A stretch of 64,000 nucleotides of DNA from Bog-473 sp963787485 (GTDB lineage: Bacteria > Actinomycetota > Acidimicrobiia > Acidimicrobiales > RAAP-2). The notes under the pieces were generated by a model, which saw nothing but the letters and a program-made list of their open reading frames with translations, was not told where the DNA came from and ran no database searches. Where the stretch lies: the NCBI GenBank assembly GCA_963787485.1, contig CAWBDF010000007.1:558001-622000 (forward strand), in the 5' to 3' direction. Shown here one piece after another: positions 1-7,307 of this stretch; within the stretch, counting starts at the first letter, position 1; each line of letters starts with the position of its first letter. A program made the translations under genes and the position numbers.

Positions 1-496
1 CGCGTCGCACCGTCTGGGCGAGGAGGGCCAGGGCTTCCGCATCGCCATGCACACGCTCGACCGCTCCCGCCCGACCATCGGTGCCCAGGCCGTCGGCATC
101 GCGCAGGGCGCCATCGACTTCTCGGCGCGCTACATGACCGAGCGGCACGCCTTCGGGGGACCCATCGCCGACCTCCAGGGCCTGCGCTTCATGTTGGCCG
201 AGATGGCCATGCGCAACGAGGCGGCCCGCTCGCTCGTCTACCGGGCGTGCGCCCTGGTCGACGAGGATCCCGCCGACGAGCTGACCGGCCTGGGCGCCAT
301 GGCCAAGGCCTTCGCCTCCGACGCCGCCATGGCCATCACCGTCGACGCCGTCCAACTCCTGGGTGGATACGGGTACACCAAGGAGTTCCCCGTCGAGCGC
401 TACCTGCGCGACGCCAAGGTGACCCAGATCTACGAGGGGACCAACCAGGTCCAGAAGGTGGTCATCGCCCGGGAGCTGCTGTCGCGCCTGAAGTGA
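1..496 (+). CDS. Acyl-CoA dehydrogenase, C-terminal part (5' end outside window)
   Basis: The reading frame is open from base 2 to the TGA at 494-496, so the gene starts upstream of the window. About 164 residues are visible: the C-terminal helical domain of a flavin acyl-CoA dehydrogenase, which oxidises acyl-CoA to the 2-enoyl-CoA and passes electrons to ETF. The signature near the end, LLGGYGYTKEFPVERYLRD followed by IYEGTNQVQ, is the classic C-terminal family signature and contributes to FAD and subunit contacts. Chain-length specificity cannot be told from this part. The internal ATG at 47 is not the real start. It converges on mreB with 22 bp between the stop codons. Confidence 0.93.
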   Translation, partial: ASHRLGEEGQGFRIAMHTLDRSRPTIGAQAVGIAQGAIDFSARYMTERHAFGGPIADLQGLRFMLAEMAMRNEAARSLVYRACALVDEDPADELTGLGAMAKAFASDAAMAITVDAVQLLGGYGYTKEFPVERYLRDAKVTQIYEGTNQVQKVVIARELLSRLK

Positions 497-518
497 CACT
501 CGGCGGGAGAAGCGACCC

Positions 519-1520
519 TCAGTCGTCGAAGGCGAACAGGCGCTTCAACCGGTCGAACGACTCCAGACAGACGCCCGCACCCTGAACGACGCACTCGAGC
601 GGCGTCTCCACCAGCTGGACCGGGACCGACGTGGCGTCGGCCAACCGCTGGGTCATACCCCGCAGGAGCGCGCCGCCGCCGGTCAGGTGCACGCCCTGGA
701 AGATGATGTCCTGGGCCAACTCGGGCGGCGCCTCCCCCAGGCATTCCGCGGCGGCTCCCACGATGGAGTCCACGTGGTCCTCGAGCGCGCCCCGGACCTC
801 GGCCGGGGAGAGGATCACCGTCTTGGGGCGGCCCGTCGCCACCTCTCGGCCGCGGATCTCGGCCTGCTGCTCGCGCGCATAGGGCGACGCCGAGCCGATG
901 GCCAGCTTCACCGCCTCGGCGGTGCGCTCGCCGATGGCCACTCCGTGCTGGTAGCGCACGTAGGCCTGGATCGCCGAGTCGAAGTCGAACCCGCCACAGC
1001 GCAGGGCCTGCACCGCCACCACGCCACCCAGCGAGATCACCGCCATCTCGGCCGTCCCGCCACCCACGTCGACCACCATGTTGCCCACCGGCTCGTGGAT
1101 GGGCAGCCCGGCGCCGATCGCCGCGGCCATGGGCTGCTCGATGAGGTAGCTGGCCGAGGCACCGGCCCGGCGGGCCGCCTCCTTCACGGCGCGACGCTCC
1201 ACCGCGGTGATGGCCGACGGCACGCAGATGAGCACCTTGGGCCGGTTGAGCCGGCTCACCCCGGCACGGCGGAGCAACACCGCCAGCATGCGCTCGGTCA
1301 CCTCGAAGTCCGTGATGGCGCCGCCGCGGAGCGGTCGCTCGGCCACGATGTACCCAGGCGTACGCCCGATCATCTGCCACGCATCGGTCCCGATGGCGAG
1401 CACGTCTCGACTGCGCGAATCGAGCGCGACGACGGTGGGCTCGTTCAGCACGACCCCCTTGCCCTTGGCGTAGACCAACGTGTTGGCCGTGCCGAGATCG
1501 ATGGCCAGGTCACGAGACAT
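519..1520 (-). CDS. mreB: MreB-like actin-family cell-shape protein
   Basis: 333 residues, the normal length for MreB. It begins with the phosphate-1 loop DLGTANTLVY and carries the phosphate-2 loop VVDVGGGTAEMAVISLGG near residues 160-177 and the adenosine motif GGGALLRGM near residue 280. MreB forms membrane-associated filaments that guide peptidoglycan synthesis along the cell cylinder. No mreC, mreD or rodA follows, so this copy stands alone; a second mreB could exist elsewhere. It is divergent from the HtrA-like gene with 70 bp between the starts. The family call is firm; the shape role is inferred from the family. Confidence 0.93.
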   Translation of the reverse strand: MSRDLAIDLGTANTLVYAKGKGVVLNEPTVVALDSRSRDVLAIGTDAWQMIGRTPGYIVAERPLRGGAITDFEVTERMLAVLLRRAGVSRLNRPKVLICVPSAITAVERRAVKEAARRAGASASYLIEQPMAAAIGAGLPIHEPVGNMVVDVGGGTAEMAVISLGGVVAVQALRCGGFDFDSAIQAYVRYQHGVAIGERTAEAVKLAIGSASPYAREQQAEIRGREVATGRPKTVILSPAEVRGALEDHVDSIVGAAAECLGEAPPELAQDIIFQGVHLTGGGALLRGMTQRLADATSVPVQLVETPLECVVQGAGVCLESFDRLKRLFAFDD

Positions 1521-1590
1521 GCGGCCTCATGGTACGGCGGGGCCGTCCGGCGACGGCATTTTCGGGGTGGAGATCGGTATCGTCACCCGG

Positions 1591-2811
1591 GTGAACGACT
1601 CGCCCGAGGAACCCGTGGATGGCGGCTGGGGTCCCGACGACGAGGGTCGAGGCGGCGACCCGGACGAGTCCGGCGCGCCCCAGCGGGGGTGGATCGACCC
1701 CGAGGACCGGCTCTGGCGGCATCCCAGTGAGCTGGCCGGGAGGGCCGGGAGCTCGGCCGTCCGGGTCAACACTCCGCCCCGCCCCTCCGGACGCACCACG
1801 GCGATGGCTCTCGTGGGGGTGGCTGCCGTCGTAGCGGTGGCGGCCTGGATGGCCTTGCTGCTCTCCCCCGCCTCGCAACCTCCTCAGCACGCCACCGGGG
1901 TGACCAGCGACGTGGGCGACGGGCCGCTCACCACGCTGGCCGGCGCGCAGAACTCGGTGCCCGCGGCCGCTCAGGCAGCCGGCCACTCGGTCGTCGCGCT
2001 CGAGGCTTCGACCGTCCACGGAACGGTCTTGCTCGTCGGGGTCGCCGTCGCCGAAGGGGGCCTCGTGGCCACCACCGCCGACCTGTTGGCGGGTGTCCGA
2101 ACCGTCACTGTCCTCGAGCCCGACGGCCGGCGGGCGAGTGCGCCCGTGATCGCCACCGACAGCACTTCGGACATCGCGCTCGTCGAGGTGCCCGAGGACC
2201 TTCCGGTGGCCCATTTTGCCGACGACGGCGGCCTGGCTGCCGGCACGGCCGATCTCACGCTCGGCCTGGTGCCGGTCGCGGGCGCGGGGATGGCGCTGCA
2301 GTGCACGCCCGGCTCGGTGACGGGAGTGGGACAGGCGATCGCCACCGGGCCGGCCGGCGGCATGCCGTCCATCACGTCCTCTTCGGCACCCTCGGTCGCC
2401 GCCGGCCAGCCGCTGTTGAACACCGCCGGCGCAGTGGTGGGGATCCTCTACGACCCGGCACTCGGGTCGGGCGGGTCGACCACCTTCTTGCCGAGCGAGC
2501 TCGTCGTCGGTGTGGCCGACCAACTGCGCTCTCAGCAGAAGGTCCTCCACGGCTGGCTGGGCGTCTCGGGCACCGACGCCCCTGCCGGGTCTGGCGCCAA
2601 GGTCGAGTCGGTGGACCCCAAGGGCCCCGCAGTCGGGCACGTCTCGGCCGGACAGGTCATCGTCGGGGTCGACTCCCTTCCCGTACGCACCATGGCCGAG
2701 CTGCGAGCGCGCCTCTACGTCCTCGACCCGGGCGACTCGGTGGCGCTCTCCGTCGAGCAGCCGACCGGCGCCCGGCTGGTGGTCGACGTCACCCTGTCCG
2801 GGTCCTCATAG
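1591..2811 (+). CDS. Membrane-anchored HtrA/trypsin-like protein with PDZ domain, catalytic residues apparently lost
   Basis: 406 residues from the GTG at 1591. The frame is open back to 1480, but that would run into mreB on the other strand and place junk before the acidic N-terminus. Layout: charged cytoplasmic head (1-70), one transmembrane segment (71-91), trypsin-like fold (about 130-310), PDZ domain (about 320-400). The catalytic Asp seems kept in TSDIALVEV (Asp194). The position of the His reads ATTADLL (Asp164), and the loop usually written GNSGGPL reads VAAGQPL, so Ser is replaced by Ala or Gly. That suggests a proteolytically dead sensor or scaffold of the HtrA family. 9 bp separate it from the next gene, so they are probably cotranscribed. 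Confidence 0.75.
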   Translation: MNDSPEEPVDGGWGPDDEGRGGDPDESGAPQRGWIDPEDRLWRHPSELAGRAGSSAVRVNTPPRPSGRTTAMALVGVAAVVAVAAWMALLLSPASQPPQHATGVTSDVGDGPLTTLAGAQNSVPAAAQAAGHSVVALEASTVHGTVLLVGVAVAEGGLVATTADLLAGVRTVTVLEPDGRRASAPVIATDSTSDIALVEVPEDLPVAHFADDGGLAAGTADLTLGLVPVAGAGMALQCTPGSVTGVGQAIATGPAGGMPSITSSSAPSVAAGQPLLNTAGAVVGILYDPALGSGGSTTFLPSELVVGVADQLRSQQKVLHGWLGVSGTDAPAGSGAKVESVDPKGPAVGHVSAGQVIVGVDSLPVRTMAELRARLYVLDPGDSVALSVEQPTGARLVVDVTLSGSS

Positions 2812-2820
2812 CATGCGAGG

Positions 2821-4029
2821 GTGAGCATGTTCGGTTCCAGCGACCCCGACAACCCGATGGGGGGACTCCTCGGGGACCTGCTCAAGGTGATCGGGTCGGG
2901 CCCGGGCGGTGGAGCCGACGGCTGGTACGAGGCCGCCCGCACGTTGGCCTTCGGCGTGGCCACCGACGGCGGGACCGACGAGCACCCCGACCCACTGGTG
3001 CGCATCGGCTACGAGGAACTGGCCCGGGTGGCCGAGCTCCACGTGGCGGAGGCCACCGGCATCGCGCCGCACTCGGGTTCGGGCGGCGCCTCTTTCGAGG
3101 CCATCGGCCCCGGCCTGTGGAGCCACCGGGTGCTCGAGGCCTACCGGCCGGTCTTGGCCTCCATGGTTGAGGCGCAACAGCAGGGTGCCGCCGCGGTCCC
3201 GTCGTCGCTCGACCTGAGCCAGCTCGACCCGGATGCGTCGGCGGGCCTCGGCGGGCTGCTCGGGCAGTTCGCCCAGACCCTGGGGCCGGTGTTCCTCGGC
3301 ATGCAGTTCGGTTCCGCCGCGGGTCACCTGGCCCGTCGTGCCTTCGGGCAGTACGCGCTCCCCCTCCCCTGGCCCGAGTCGTCCACGCTCCTGCTCGTCC
3401 CGGGGAACGTGGCGCGCTTCGCCGAGGACTGGAGCCTGCCCCTCCAAGAGGTGCAGCTGTGGGTCTGCGTACGGGAGCTGACCATGCACGCCGTGCTCAA
3501 CCGGCCCGGCGTGCGGGCGTCGCTCACCACCCTGCTCGGCGACGCGTCGGCCCATGCGGCAGCCGCTCAGCGCTCCTTGGTCGAACGCCTCGGCGAGGGA
3601 CTGGGCGATCCGGCCGCTCTGGAGGACGCGCTGGGCGACCCCGAAGCCCTGTTGTCGGACCTGATCACTCCCGAACAGCGGAACCTTTCGAGCGCCCTGT
3701 CGGCACAGACGACGGCACTCGGGGCATACGTCGACCACGTCACCGCGGGAATCGCCGCCAAGCTGACCTCGTCGTCCACCTCGCTCCGCGAGGCGTGGTA
3801 CCGCCACCGGATCGAGGACGGGAAGGGCGAGCAGGCCTTCGCCGGCCTCTTCGGGCTCAACGTCGGCCAGGATGAGGTCGACCGGGGACGGACCTTCGTC
3901 GCCGGGGTGATCGAGCGGGCCGGCGAGACCGCCCTCACCCGGCTGTGGACCGACGAGCTCGACCTTCCGACGCCGGCCGAGGTGGATGCCCCTGGGCTGT
4001 GGTTGGCGCGCATCGGGCTCTTGGACTGA
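2821..4029 (+). CDS. DUF2342 family protein (annotated elsewhere as zinc-dependent metalloprotease), motif degenerate
   Basis: 402 residues from GTG 2821; ATG 2827 is an equally good start. The Gly-rich N-terminus, the block GQYALPLPWPES around 176-187 and the following LLVPGNVARFAEDWSLP match the actinobacterial DUF2342 family, which is usually described as a zincin-like hydrolase. The spot that holds HExxH in true zincins reads RELTMH here (218-223), so both metal-binding histidines of the canonical motif appear to be missing or shifted. Function is therefore unknown and enzymatic activity doubtful. It is cotranscribed with the HtrA-like gene upstream. Confidence 0.7.
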   Translation: MSMFGSSDPDNPMGGLLGDLLKVIGSGPGGGADGWYEAARTLAFGVATDGGTDEHPDPLVRIGYEELARVAELHVAEATGIAPHSGSGGASFEAIGPGLWSHRVLEAYRPVLASMVEAQQQGAAAVPSSLDLSQLDPDASAGLGGLLGQFAQTLGPVFLGMQFGSAAGHLARRAFGQYALPLPWPESSTLLLVPGNVARFAEDWSLPLQEVQLWVCVRELTMHAVLNRPGVRASLTTLLGDASAHAAAAQRSLVERLGEGLGDPAALEDALGDPEALLSDLITPEQRNLSSALSAQTTALGAYVDHVTAGIAAKLTSSSTSLREAWYRHRIEDGKGEQAFAGLFGLNVGQDEVDRGRTFVAGVIERAGETALTRLWTDELDLPTPAEVDAPGLWLARIGLLD

Positions 4030-4071
4030 TTCCCTCCAGGCGCGGCCGGCACACCCGGTCGTGGCTCGGGG

Positions 4072-4101
4072 CTGACTCTGGTCGGGACCGGCCCGAGTCA
4101 G
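4072..4101. terminator. Candidate bidirectional terminator hairpin
   Basis: The 7-bp arms CTGACTC (4072-4078) and GAGTCAG (4095-4101) enclose a second small stem (GGTC/GACC). It sits between the convergent genes ending at 4029 and 4115. There is no T-run on either side, so Rho-independent termination is only a suggestion. Confidence 0.4.
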
Positions 4102-4114
4102 GCGAGACCCGTTG

Positions 4115-4432
4115 TCAGGCGACCTCGGAAACCCGGCGCCCCAGCTCGTAGCGGCTGCACGCCGTGGTCACCCGGCCGGCCAGCAGGAGGGCCTCGACCG
4201 TGCCGTCCCAGCGCGGGGCGATGGCAAAGACGTACTCGGCCATGGCCTCGTCGTAGCGGATCGTCGAGAGGAGGTCCACCAGGTCGAAGAGGTGCCCGAT
4301 GCTCGGGGCGTCCGCCACCTCCGGCGGCGTCACGGTGCGCACCAGCGCCGCCTCGTCGTCGGTCAGCTCACCGACCAGACCTCGGATCTGCTCCACGACG
4401 CCTGCATCGGCGATCGCCTGTATCTCACCCAT
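4115..4432 (-). CDS. Small conserved-looking hypothetical protein, 105 aa
   Basis: From ATG 4432, which begins MGEIQAIADAG, the product is an acidic, helix-rich protein of 105 residues with no signal peptide or membrane segment. The frame stays open upstream to 4687, but the added part is rich in Ser/Pro/Arg and is out-of-frame shadow of other sequence. The regular amphipathic pattern (VEQIRGLVGELTDDEAALV) and actinobacterial codon use support a real gene. I do not recognise the family. It lies downstream of, and on the same strand as, the 97-residue gene at 4548. Confidence 0.55.
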   Translation of the reverse strand: MGEIQAIADAGVVEQIRGLVGELTDDEAALVRTVTPPEVADAPSIGHLFDLVDLLSTIRYDEAMAEYVFAIAPRWDGTVEALLLAGRVTTACSRYELGRRVSEVA

Positions 4433-4547
4433 TGTCGTCTTCCCCTCGAGCGAACCGACGTCCGCTCTGTCGCCTGCCGCCACGGACGTCATGCTTCCCG
4501 AGGAAGGTCTCGTCCTGGTCGCCGGCGGGGGGCAACTCGGGTGCAGA

Positions 4548-4841
4548 TCAGCCTTCGGCCGCCTCGCCGTAGTCGAGCACCCACTCGAGAGCCAGCTGCT
4601 CCCGCTCGGCGTCGCGCACGACTCGCTCGCTGTTGCGGCGGAACTGGGGATCGTGCGGCGGGAGCAGCACGAGGCGGGCCAGGACACGGTCGCGGAACTG
4701 GTCGATCAGCTCGGGAGGGCCGTAGTCGGACTGCACCTCCCAGTGGGGGGCCACCGGCCCCAGGTATACGACGCGCACGTGACCGACGGGCTCAATCGGC
4801 TCACCCTCTTCGACGTCCTCGTCCTCGGTGTCCGGGGACAT
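4548..4841 (-). CDS. Small hypothetical protein, 97 aa
   Basis: 97 residues: an acidic N-terminal tail (residues 3-16) followed by a compact domain with VRVVYLGPVAPHWEV and a C-terminal helix ending EWVLDYGEAAEG. No signal peptide, membrane segment or known motif is seen. Together with the 105-residue gene it forms a short minus-strand pair divergent from whiB. The function is not recognised. Confidence 0.55.
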   Translation of the reverse strand: MSPDTEDEDVEEGEPIEPVGHVRVVYLGPVAPHWEVQSDYGPPELIDQFRDRVLARLVLLPPHDPQFRRNSERVVRDAEREQLALEWVLDYGEAAEG

Positions 4842-4959
4842 GGCACCCTCCTGGTCTCGGCGATCGGGGCCAGCGTAGCGCGGGCCACCGAGCGGGATTT
4901 TCCCAGGTCACGGGCGTCTTGTCCGCGGGGATTCTTACGATCTTCCTACCCGCGAACCC

Positions 4960-4988
4960 TGTAACACGACTGTCATATCCATTAAAAT
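4960..4988 (+). promoter_or_regulatory. Predicted promoter of the first whiB gene
   Basis: TGTAAC (4960-4965), a 17-bp spacer and TAAAAT (4983-4988) form a good sigma-70-like -35/-10 pair in an otherwise GC-rich stretch. The predicted RNA start near 4995 gives a leader of about 20 nt to the ATG at 5014. The alternative ATG at 4987 overlaps the -10 box and so cannot be the start of this transcript. Confidence 0.55.
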
Positions 4989-5013
4989 GGTGCGTGAAAA
5001 GGGAGCGAGACCG

Positions 5014-5259
5014 ATGAACACGGATTGGATGTGCCAGGGCAAGTGCAAGGAAGTTCCGCCCGACGTCTTCTTTCCCAGTGACGGGATGGGCGTCATGGTG
5101 GCCCAGCGCATCTGCGCCGAGTGCCCCGTCTCGGAGCTCTGCCTCGAATACGCGCTCGAGAACCACATCGACCACGGGGTCTGGGGTGGGGCGTCGGAGC
5201 GCGAGCGCCGCCGCATCATGCGCCGCCGCCGCCTCTCACACGCCGTCGTCGCCAAGTAG
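5014..5259 (+). CDS. WhiB-family iron-sulfur transcription factor
   Basis: 81 residues from ATG 5014, which is preceded by a GGGAG-type ribosome site and lies just downstream of the predicted promoter. The four cluster cysteines are visible as one in the MCQGKC stretch and CAECPVSELC near residues 34-43. The turn GVWGG followed by a basic RRRIMRRRR tail is the DNA-binding end. WhiB proteins bind a [4Fe-4S] cluster and partner with the principal sigma factor to control development, redox or antibiotic responses in actinobacteria. The target regulon cannot be read from sequence. A second whiB lies 1 kb downstream in opposite orientation. Confidence 0.92.
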   Translation: MNTDWMCQGKCKEVPPDVFFPSDGMGVMVAQRICAECPVSELCLEYALENHIDHGVWGGASERERRRIMRRRRLSHAVVAK

Positions 5260-5334
5260 ACAGCCGGGCGGCCGGCCCGGTGCCACGCTGAGCCGGTGAG
5301 CGGACCAGTCCACCGGCCGGTCAGGTGGCCATGC

Positions 5335-6204
5335 ATGGAGTGCGTGGTCAACGTGAGCGAGGGTCGTGACACCGACGCCGTGGCCCGGTTGGCCGCAGCA
5401 GCCGGTCCGGTCCTCTTGGACCTGCACCGGGATCCCGAGCACCACCGGTCCGTCTTCACGCTGGTCGGCGAGCCCGACGCCGTCGACGCGGCCGCCCGCT
5501 CCCTGGCCCGCACGGCGGTGGCCTCGCTCGACCTGCGGGTGCACTCCGGCGTGCACCCCCGCACGGGTGTCCTCGACGTCGTGCCCTTCGTCCCCTACGA
5601 ACCGGGCGCCCTTCCGCCCCGGGACCTCGCCGGCGCCGTCAGCGCCCGCGACCACTTCGCCCGCTGGCTGGGGGAGGACCTGGGCGTCCCGACCTACCTG
5701 TACGGGCCGCTCGCCGGCGCGAGCGTCGAGCGAGCCGGCCGTTCCCGCACGCTGCCCGAGATCCGCCGTCTGGTGAGGGAGGCGGAGGCCCGGTGGGCCG
5801 ACCTCGCGCCCGACTTCGGACCCTCGCGCCCCGATCCGCGCACCGGGGTGACCGCGGTCGGCGCCCGCGGGGTGCTCGTGGCCTACAACGTCTGGGTCTC
5901 CTCTGAGGCCGTGGCGCGACGGGTGGCCACGATGGTGCGCTCGCCCGAAGTCCGCGCTCTCGGCTTGAGGGTGGGGAGTCGGGCCCAGGTCTCGTGCAAC
6001 CTGGTCGATCCCGCGGTGCGGGGACCGGCACAGGTCTACGACGCCATCTCCGCGCTGGCCGCCAAGGCCGGCGGTGCCGTCGAGGGGGCCGAGCTGGTCG
6101 GGCTCGTCCCCGAAGCAGTGCTGGCCGCCGTGCCGGCCCACCGTTGGACCGAGCTCGGGTTCTCGGCCGACTCGACCGTGGAGGCCCGTCTGCCGGCCGG
6201 GTGA
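5335..6204 (+). CDS. Glutamate formiminotransferase-like protein (FTCD N-terminal domain family)
   Basis: 289 residues from ATG 5335, where the protein begins MECVVNVSEGRD, matching the family start (xECVPNFSEGRD). A GTG at 5296 would add 13 unusual residues. The active-site block HSGVHPRTGVLDVVPFVPY keeps the HPR histidine, and TAVGARGVLVAYNVW matches the second conserved block. The family moves a formimino group from formiminoglutamate to tetrahydrofolate; here only the transferase half is present, without the cyclodeaminase domain and without histidine-degradation genes nearby. The true substrate is therefore open. Confidence 0.82.
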   Translation: MECVVNVSEGRDTDAVARLAAAAGPVLLDLHRDPEHHRSVFTLVGEPDAVDAAARSLARTAVASLDLRVHSGVHPRTGVLDVVPFVPYEPGALPPRDLAGAVSARDHFARWLGEDLGVPTYLYGPLAGASVERAGRSRTLPEIRRLVREAEARWADLAPDFGPSRPDPRTGVTAVGARGVLVAYNVWVSSEAVARRVATMVRSPEVRALGLRVGSRAQVSCNLVDPAVRGPAQVYDAISALAAKAGGAVEGAELVGLVPEAVLAAVPAHRWTELGFSADSTVEARLPAG

Positions 6205-6214
6205 CCCCGGGCGC

Positions 6215-6502
6215 TCAGGAGGCGCTGGCCACGTCCCTGCGGGCCAGGGCCCGGGCCCGGCGCAGGCGGCGGCGCTCTCGCTCGCTCATGCCACCCCAGA
6301 TCCCGAACTTCTCGCCGTTGGCCAGCGCGTACTCCAAGCAGTCTTCACGCACGACGCAGCCGCGGCACACCTCCTTGGCCTCACGCGTCGACGCGCCCCG
6401 CTCGGGGAAGAACAGGTCTGGATCGACGCCCATGCAGTTCGCTTGCAGCTGCCAACTTCGTTCTTGGCGACCGTAGAGTGCGGTGACAACGTCAACTGGC
6501 AC
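6215..6502 (-). CDS. WhiB-family iron-sulfur transcription factor (second copy)
   Basis: 95 residues from GTG 6502, chosen because a strong AAGGGGGGCG ribosome site lies just upstream. The four cysteines are in QANCMG and CRGCVVREDC; the glycine turn GIWGG and basic ERERRRLRRAR tail complete the WhiB pattern. The DPDLFFPERG block and overall layout are closer to the WhiB2/WhmD type than to the copy at 5014 (inference from pattern only). It converges on the formiminotransferase-like gene with 10 bp between the stops. Confidence 0.92.
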   Translation of the reverse strand: MPVDVVTALYGRQERSWQLQANCMGVDPDLFFPERGASTREAKEVCRGCVVREDCLEYALANGEKFGIWGGMSERERRRLRRARALARRDVASAS

Positions 6503-7044
6503 TTGGTTCGCCCCCCTTCTTGGCCTCAGGTGGCATTGGTGTAGTTACAACGGTGTAGTCATCTTGACCACCGCCCCCGCCCGGCGCAAGGCCGAGGACG
6601 TATTCCCAGGCAAGAAATGTGACCCCTTCAGGGCCGTGATCCGCCGAATTCCTGCGAGATGTCCCTGTCTCGCGCATGAACTCAGTGCCGACGGGGAGGT
6701 TGAAGACCACAGTCGTGCAAGGAAAGTTCCGACATCCAATCCACACATATTGTTTTCAATGGTCCAGCACTACTTCGGCACAAGGAGGCGCTTCGACGCG
6801 CCTGCGACGCTCACGTTCTCGCCCAACTCGTGCTGTTGAAGGAAGAGGTACTGGCCGCCGGAAGCGCCTGGGGTCCCTTCGAATTCTCGGACGCCCACCC
6901 CAGAATCGTGGCACTCACCCGTTCTCTCGCTCGTTCCATGGTGGTCGCCATGGAGACCGGCGTCCTGGCCATCCACGAGCTCCGCTCTGCGACCTTGGGT
7001 GCCGATGTCCTCGGTCCCGATGGCCATCTTCGACTGGCGCGGGC
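6503..7044. other. Mostly non-coding stretch, one weak ORF
   Basis: This stretch has more A/T-rich patches than its neighbours and no convincing gene. It holds the leader of the GTG-started whiB (near 6503-6530). One ORF on the plus strand (6830-7081, GTG start, 83 residues, good third-position GC) could be a small protein but has no recognisable motif and no clear ribosome site. I leave it uncalled. Confidence 0.4.
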
Positions 7045-7239
7045 CAAGGTCGCGAGCTCGTCAGCGGAATCGGCGCAGTGAGTCATTGGTTGCTCGACAC
7101 GTCGGTCTTCCATCACATCGCGTCAGCACCGGCGGTGCCGGTCGACTGGTGGGCCGACGGCATCCTCGTGGCCGCTGCGCTCACCTGCGCCACAGCGGGT
7201 TCGGCCGCGTTCGCACACCGGGACCTCGCCGCCGCCTAG
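7045..7239 (+). pseudogene. Possible remnant of an ABC-2 type exporter permease (C-terminal end)
   Basis: The last about 60 codons before the TAG at 7237 read VSHWLLDTSVFHH, then PVDWWADGILVAAAL, then AFAHRDLAAA. This resembles the final loop, last membrane helix and RRDL-like tail of ABC-2 exporter permeases. The frame upstream does not encode a membrane protein, so if the match is real only the 3' end survives. No ATPase gene is near. The call rests on pattern resemblance only. Confidence 0.35.
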
Positions 7240-7307
7240 TTGTTCGGCCGACGCGCTGCCGAGCCTCCCTGCCCGCTTGGACCGGACCTCGCCGCGACCG
7301 AAGACCC

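Noticed and set aside
6676..7239. 187-codon ORF as a full gene
   Set aside because: Only the last 60 codons look like protein; the rest has no plausible composition, so it is reported as a possible remnant only.
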